Translations under genes and position numbers: made by a program
Shown: one piece after another, positions 57,802 through 64,000 of the stretch
Numbering within the stretch: the stretch's first letter is position 1
How the letters are laid out: the number at the start of each line of letters is the position of its first letter
NCBI GenBank assembly: GCA_029859645.1
Contig: JAOUCS010000004.1
Span: 20,853 to 84,852 of the forward strand
Source: Lysobacterales bacterium
GTDB taxonomy: Bacteria > Pseudomonadota > Gammaproteobacteria > Xanthomonadales > SZUA-36
Length of the DNA stretch: 64,000 nt
Direction: 5' to 3'
The notes under the pieces: generated by a model
Seen by the model: the letters and a program-made list of their open reading frames with translations, nothing else
Told to the model about the DNA's origin: nothing
Databases searched by the model: none

Positions 57802-59133
57802 ATGAGTCGCAGACGAAGACGGAAACTGCCTACGGAACCTTTCGAGGCGCGGATTGAAGACCTGAGCCACGATGGTCGCGGAGTGACCACTCATGAAGAG
57901 AAAAAGGTATTTGTGCATGGGGCCCTGACCGGTGAGCGCGTCAGTGTCAAGATGACCGACAGAAAAAGACGCTACGACGAAGGGGAAACGCTGGAGGTGA
58001 TCGAGCCTTCACCCGATCGGATCGAACCGCGGTGCCCGCACTTCGGTCAGTGTGGTGGCTGCTCCCTGCAGCACCTGGATCCGCAAAAGCAAATCGAGGC
58101 GAAGCAGAACACGCTGCTTCAGAACCTGGAAAGAATTGGCAAAATCAAGCCGGAAGAGGTCTGGGACCCACTGACCGGTCCGCTCTGGGGCTATCGGCGC
58201 AAAGCGCGCCTGTCTGTGCGTTATGTCCACAAAAAGGAACGCGTGCTGGTAGGGTTCAGGGAACGCTACGGGCGCTTTGTGGCTGATATGCAGACCTGTT
58301 TCATACTGGATGAGCGGATTGCTTCCCAGCTCGTTCCCTTGTCGGAGTTGATCTGCTCCATGGATGCGCGGCAATCCATTCCACAGATCGAGGTCGCCTG
58401 CGGAGACGATCAATGCGCGCTGATTTTCCGTCACCTGGAACCTTTGAGCGAAGCTGATTGTGCCCGGCTGACTGCTTTCGCCCGGGATACCGGAATCGCG
58501 GTATTGCTTCAACCCTCTGGCCCCGCGAGTATCCACTGCCTTGAGCCGGACCATATCAATCTTGACTTCAGCGTGCCGGAATTCGGCATTAAGCTGAAGT
58601 TCGGTCCGTCAGATTTCATTCAGGTAAACACCGGGATGAACCGGAAAATGATTCACCGTGCGGTGGAATTGCTCCAGCCGGAACAGGGTGATCGCATACT
58701 CGACCTGTTTTGCGGTCTGGGTAATTTTACGCTTCCCATCGCCCGTCAGGGTGGCGAAGTCACCGGTGTTGAAGGGGGCGCGGAACTGGTCAGGCTGGCA
58801 GCAGAAAACGCCGTCAGAAACGGGCTCGCCAATGTGTCCTTTTTTGCGGCGGATCTGAACGAGGAGCCAGGCGCGGCGCCCTGGCTGAAAGGAGGCTACG
58901 ACAAAGTGCTGGTCGATCCGCCTCGCTCGGGTGCGGAATTCATTCTGCCTCACATCGCAGCCAGCGGTGCCAGCCGCATCGTCTATGTTTCCTGTCACCC
59001 TGCGAGCCTGGCAAGGGATGCCGGGATCCTGGTGCATGATCATGGGTTTCGCTTGCTCGGTGCCGGAGTGATGGACATGTTTCCTCATACAGGGCACGTG
59101 GAATCCATCGCGCTTTTCGAACGAAAAGCTTAG
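57802..59133 (+). CDS. rlmD: 23S rRNA (uracil-1939-C5) methyltransferase
   Basis: 443 residues. N-terminal TRAM domain (about 12-70), iron-sulfur cysteines in CPHFGQCGGCSLQH with the fourth in MQTCFIL, and a C-terminal methyltransferase with FIQVNTGMN, LDLFCGLGNFTLPIA, DPPRSG and the catalytic cysteine 398 in YVSCHP. ATG at 57802 chosen; the only SD-like GGAG is close (3 bases), and a GTG three codons upstream lies right after the terminator T-run and is less likely. It has little promoter room, starting 12 bases after the terminator. Confidence 0.95.
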   Translation: MSRRRRRKLPTEPFEARIEDLSHDGRGVTTHEEKKVFVHGALTGERVSVKMTDRKRRYDEGETLEVIEPSPDRIEPRCPHFGQCGGCSLQHLDPQKQIEAKQNTLLQNLERIGKIKPEEVWDPLTGPLWGYRRKARLSVRYVHKKERVLVGFRERYGRFVADMQTCFILDERIASQLVPLSELICSMDARQSIPQIEVACGDDQCALIFRHLEPLSEADCARLTAFARDTGIAVLLQPSGPASIHCLEPDHINLDFSVPEFGIKLKFGPSDFIQVNTGMNRKMIHRAVELLQPEQGDRILDLFCGLGNFTLPIARQGGEVTGVEGGAELVRLAAENAVRNGLANVSFFAADLNEEPGAAPWLKGGYDKVLVDPPRSGAEFILPHIAASGASRIVYVSCHPASLARDAGILVHDHGFRLLGAGVMDMFPHTGHVESIALFERKA

Positions 59134-59142
59134 GATATGGGG

Positions 59143-60183
59143 ATGGCAACAGGTCCTCTTCTGATCGGTCTCCCAGGTCTCACCCTGGACGCGCAATGCC
59201 GTGAACAATTGCAGCATCCGGCAGTGGGTGGCGTGGTGCTTTTTACCCGCAATTTTGCCAGCAGGGGGCAGCTGGAATCGCTGGTGACTGAAATTCGGAG
59301 TATTCGTGATCCTCGTCTGCTGGTCTGTATTGATCAGGAAGGCGGGCGGGTGCAGCGCCTGCAGGAAGGAGGTTTTACGCGGTTGCCGCCGCTTGGCGTG
59401 CTCGGTTTGATGGCACGCTCGGACCCACAAAAGTCGTTAGACATGGCCTATCGGCACGGGCGCGTGATGGCAACCGAAATGCTGGCTTGTGGTATCGATC
59501 TGAGTTTTGCACCGGTGCTGGACCTCGACCGGGGCAGTTCGGTGATCGGTGACCGCGCGCTGTCGCCTGATCCTGATGAAGTAGTCAGGCTGGGCCGGGC
59601 TTACATTGCAGGCATGCACGATTCCGGTATGAAAACCAATGGCAAGCATTTCCCGGGTCATGGTTCCGTGGTAGCAGATTCGCATATCGACGATGTTTGT
59701 GACCCCCGCTCGCTGGAAGAAATCCAGGTAGCGGACATGCGACCATTCATCGAACTGGCGCCGGACCTGGATAGCCTGATGATTGCACACGTTGTCTACC
59801 CGGACATCGATGAATTGCCGGCCGGCTATTCTCGCCGGTGGCTGCAGGAAATTCTACGGGACGAGTTGGCTTATCATGGCGTCATCTTTTCCGACGACCT
59901 GGGAATGCATGCTGCAAAATCGGTCGGAGGATTGCAGCAAAGGACACGGCTTTGTCTCGAGGCAGGTTGCGATCTCGCGCTCGTTTGCCAGCCTGAAGAT
60001 GTCAACGAACTGTTGGGTAAACTGAATGAATTACCCGCCTGCGGAGGATTGCCGGTTTCCCGCCTGTATGGAAACCCGACCGTCAGCAAAGAGGAGTTGG
60101 CCAGTGTCGATCGTGAAGGCGTCAAGGAGTGGCGCAGGTGGAGCCTGAGCCTGGAAGCGCTGGAAGGGCAAGGCTGGACCTGA
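59143..60183 (+). CDS. nagZ: beta-N-acetylhexosaminidase NagZ
   Basis: Cytosolic glycoside hydrolase family 3 enzyme of peptidoglycan recycling, removing N-acetylglucosamine from anhydro-muropeptides. 346 residues. Family motifs: CIDQEGGRVQRL, FAPVLDLD, KHFPGHGSVVADSHID (flexible loop with the His/Asp pair) and FSDDLGMHA with the nucleophile aspartate. The second ATG (59143) is chosen because AGGA lies 7 bases upstream; the first is at 59137. Confidence 0.95.
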   Translation: MATGPLLIGLPGLTLDAQCREQLQHPAVGGVVLFTRNFASRGQLESLVTEIRSIRDPRLLVCIDQEGGRVQRLQEGGFTRLPPLGVLGLMARSDPQKSLDMAYRHGRVMATEMLACGIDLSFAPVLDLDRGSSVIGDRALSPDPDEVVRLGRAYIAGMHDSGMKTNGKHFPGHGSVVADSHIDDVCDPRSLEEIQVADMRPFIELAPDLDSLMIAHVVYPDIDELPAGYSRRWLQEILRDELAYHGVIFSDDLGMHAAKSVGGLQQRTRLCLEAGCDLALVCQPEDVNELLGKLNELPACGGLPVSRLYGNPTVSKEELASVDREGVKEWRRWSLSLEALEGQGWT

Positions 60184-60186
60184 TCT

Positions 60187-61314
60187 ATGGAATGGTTATC
60201 CGGCTTCGCTGAAACTTTGTCAGTAACCCTGGGGCTTCGTTCCTGGGTGATTGCGGTATTCACGATCGTGCTGGTCGCGATGCTGATTGACTTTGTGCAA
60301 AGGCGAATGATGAAGCGACTGGCGGATGTCGTTTCAAAATCAGAGAATCTCTGGGACGATGCGATTTTCGATGCGGCAGTGCGGCCAGTCACCATGCTGG
60401 TGTGGTTGATTGGCATCACGCTGGCTATCCAGGTCATCCCGATTCGCGAGGAGGGCAGCCTGCTGCAACCGGACCTGATCGCAAAAATCCGCGAAATAGG
60501 GATTCTCTACGCGATCACCTGGATGCTCTATGCTTTCGTCCGGAACATAGAAAGCAGTATTGTTGAAAACGCCAGGAGAGAACAACGCGAAGTGGACCAG
60601 ACCACGGTCGCCGCCCTTGGGCGCGTGGTCAGGATCACCATCGTGGTCACTGCGTCCCTGGTGGCGCTTGACACGCTGGGATTCAACGTTGCCGGCCTGA
60701 TGGCCGCTGGCGGTATCGGAGGCCTGGCGATCGGACTGGCGGCAAAAGATCTGATCGCAAATTTTTTTGGCGGGGTCACCGTGTTCATCGATCGACCCTT
60801 CGGTATCGGTGACTGGATATTGTTGAAAGAGAAAGGTATCGAGGGCGTGGTTGAAAACATAGGATGGCGCCAGACAACCATTCGCAAGTTCGATAAACGT
60901 CCGGTCTATGTTCCCAATGCCGTATTCACGACAGCATCGGTGGAAAATCCGTCGCGCATGACGCACCGCCGCATCAATGAAACGATAGGGCTGCGGTACC
61001 GGGATCTGGATCAGATCAAGGTAATCACCGACGAGGTGAGAGAAATGCTGCTGGAGCATCCTGAAATTGACGGCGATCAGACCCTGATGGTGCATTTGAA
61101 TGCATTCGGCGAATCCTCGGTGGATTTTTTCATTTACTGCATGACCCACACGGTGAACTGGCAGAAATTTCATGAAATAAAGCAGGATGTTTTGCTGAAG
61201 ATCAGCGAGATCGTAAACCGGCACGACGCCGCAATCGCATTTCCGACGCGGACCCTGGACCTGGAAAGCGTCAGCAACTTTTCGCGGCCTGAATCAACGA
61301 GAGAACAAAAATGA
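60187..61314 (+). CDS. MscS-family mechanosensitive channel
   Basis: 375 residues. Three or so membrane helices at about 20-38, 60-80 and 110-120 precede the pore helix with GGIGGLAIGLAAKDLIANFFGG, followed by the beta domain FIDRPFGIGDWILLKEKGIEGVVENIGWRQTTIRKFDKRPVYVPNAVF and a C-terminal alpha/beta domain. It releases solutes when membrane tension rises. The stop overlaps hpt (ATGA); the metabolic link to the purine genes is not obvious. Confidence 0.92.
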   Translation: MEWLSGFAETLSVTLGLRSWVIAVFTIVLVAMLIDFVQRRMMKRLADVVSKSENLWDDAIFDAAVRPVTMLVWLIGITLAIQVIPIREEGSLLQPDLIAKIREIGILYAITWMLYAFVRNIESSIVENARREQREVDQTTVAALGRVVRITIVVTASLVALDTLGFNVAGLMAAGGIGGLAIGLAAKDLIANFFGGVTVFIDRPFGIGDWILLKEKGIEGVVENIGWRQTTIRKFDKRPVYVPNAVFTTASVENPSRMTHRRINETIGLRYRDLDQIKVITDEVREMLLEHPEIDGDQTLMVHLNAFGESSVDFFIYCMTHTVNWQKFHEIKQDVLLKISEIVNRHDAAIAFPTRTLDLESVSNFSRPESTREQK

Positions 61315-61858
61315 CTGAACCCGATCCGAGGAATTTATTGAAGCATTCAACCGTGCTTGCAGACCGCCAGCAAGTGATGGCCGCGATCGATCGCATGGCG
61401 GTTGCTGTCAATGATCACTACGGTGACCGGGAAATCACACTGCTGATCGTCATGACCGGTGCGGTCATGCCGGCGGCCTGGCTGGCGGAGAGACTGAACA
61501 TGCCGGTGGTGATGGATTTTGTGCATGCCACCCGTTATGCAGGTCAGACAGAAGGCGGAGAGATCGAATTCCGCGTGCCACCAAGGCTGAACCTGGAGGG
61601 GCATGACGTGTTGATCATTGATGACATCTACGATATCGGCCTGACCCTCGAAATGATTGAGAAATACTGCGTGTCCCGGGGCGCCCGCAGCGTCAAAAGC
61701 GCTGTATTGGTACGGAAGGTGCATGATCGCAAAACCACTGATAAAGCACCCGAATTCATCGGCATGGAGGTGGAGGACAAGTACATTTTTGGGTGTGGTA
61801 TGGATGCTTATGAACACTGGCGGCACCTTGATCAAATCCATGCGCTGGAGGAACTTTG

Positions 61859-61859
<1 letters not shown>
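61311..61859 (+). CDS. hpt: hypoxanthine(-guanine) phosphoribosyltransferase
   Basis: Salvages hypoxanthine and guanine to IMP/GMP with PRPP. 182 residues. The PRPP signature VLIIDDIYDIGLTLEM is clear, as are the VMTGAVMPAAWLAERL loop and the C-terminal FIGMEVEDKYIFGCGMD. Overlaps both neighbours, so it belongs to one transcript with the phosphorylase that makes its likely substrate. Confidence 0.93.

Positions 61860-64000
<2,141 letters not shown>

Noticed and set aside
60340..61224. 294-codon open frame antisense to the MscS channel gene
   Set aside because: Conserved pore and beta-domain motifs are on the plus strand; the antisense product shows none.

Overview
The window is a continuous, densely coded stretch of bacterial chromosome. 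Gene content and order point to a gammaproteobacterium near the Pseudomonas / Chromatiales / Xanthomonadales part of the class: rpoE-mucA-mucB-rseC-mucD-lepA-lepB-DUF4845-rnc-era-recO-pdxJ in that order, YaiL/DUF2058, YceH/DUF480, RoxA, the very large NAD-glutamate dehydrogenase, RlmD, NagZ and a YdbH-type AsmA-like protein. I cannot name the genus from sequence alone. I saw no rRNA, tRNA, CRISPR array, insertion sequence, phage gene or plasmid function. Genes are packed with many 1-4 base overlaps (ATGA or GTGA).

Layout. 1-6.2 kb: the start of sucA (cut by the window edge), roxA, purB and divergent fumC, then a periplasmic alpha carbonic anhydrase. 6.2-10.1 kb (minus strand): a GntR-regulated ABC-2 exporter operon with a 24-bp palindrome over its promoter, and a sodium:solute symporter. 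10.2-14.9 kb: a TetR-regulated RND efflux operon, also with a palindromic operator. 15.0-19.6 kb: an FKBP isomerase, then UDP-glucuronate and GDP-fucose synthesis (ugd, gmd, fcl) and DUF2058. 19.6-24.3 kb (minus): metH, translationally coupled to an ArsR-methyltransferase regulator. 24.4-30.1 kb: the giant NAD-GDH overlapping NAD kinase. 30.3-32.1 kb: a GFA-family protein, a low-molecular-weight phosphatase and a fructosamine-kinase homologue (likely protein deglycation). 32.1-38.0 kb (minus): YceH, then a five-gene operon coding for a LolA-like protein, two LolC/E-type permeases, a LolD-type ATPase and an outer-membrane barrel. This operon is the best candidate here for an uncharacterised envelope transport system. 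38.0-43.7 kb: a 5'-nucleotidase, lysine catabolism (gcdH and an AmaB-type aldehyde dehydrogenase) and pyrD-murB.

43.8-54.3 kb: the envelope-stress sigma E operon with its own recognisable sigma-E promoter, followed by translation, secretion, RNA-processing and repair housekeeping genes. 54.3-57.8 kb: an orphan receiver-Hpt protein where many relatives carry the hybrid kinase BarA/GacS, and a YdbH / DUF1318 pair predicted to work in lipid transport between the membranes, closed by a strong terminator. 57.8-64 kb: rlmD, nagZ, an MscS channel, hpt, a methylthioinosine-type phosphorylase and a 2,4-dienoyl-CoA reductase cut by the window end.

Themes: envelope building and stress (sigma E, Lol-like exporter, YdbH, LepB, NagZ, MurB), central carbon/nitrogen metabolism (sucA, fumC, GDH), and methionine/adenosylmethionine recycling (metH and its regulator, methylthio-nucleoside salvage). 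Start sites were moved from the longest open frame where a Shine-Dalgarno sequence, signal peptide or family N-terminus argued for it.
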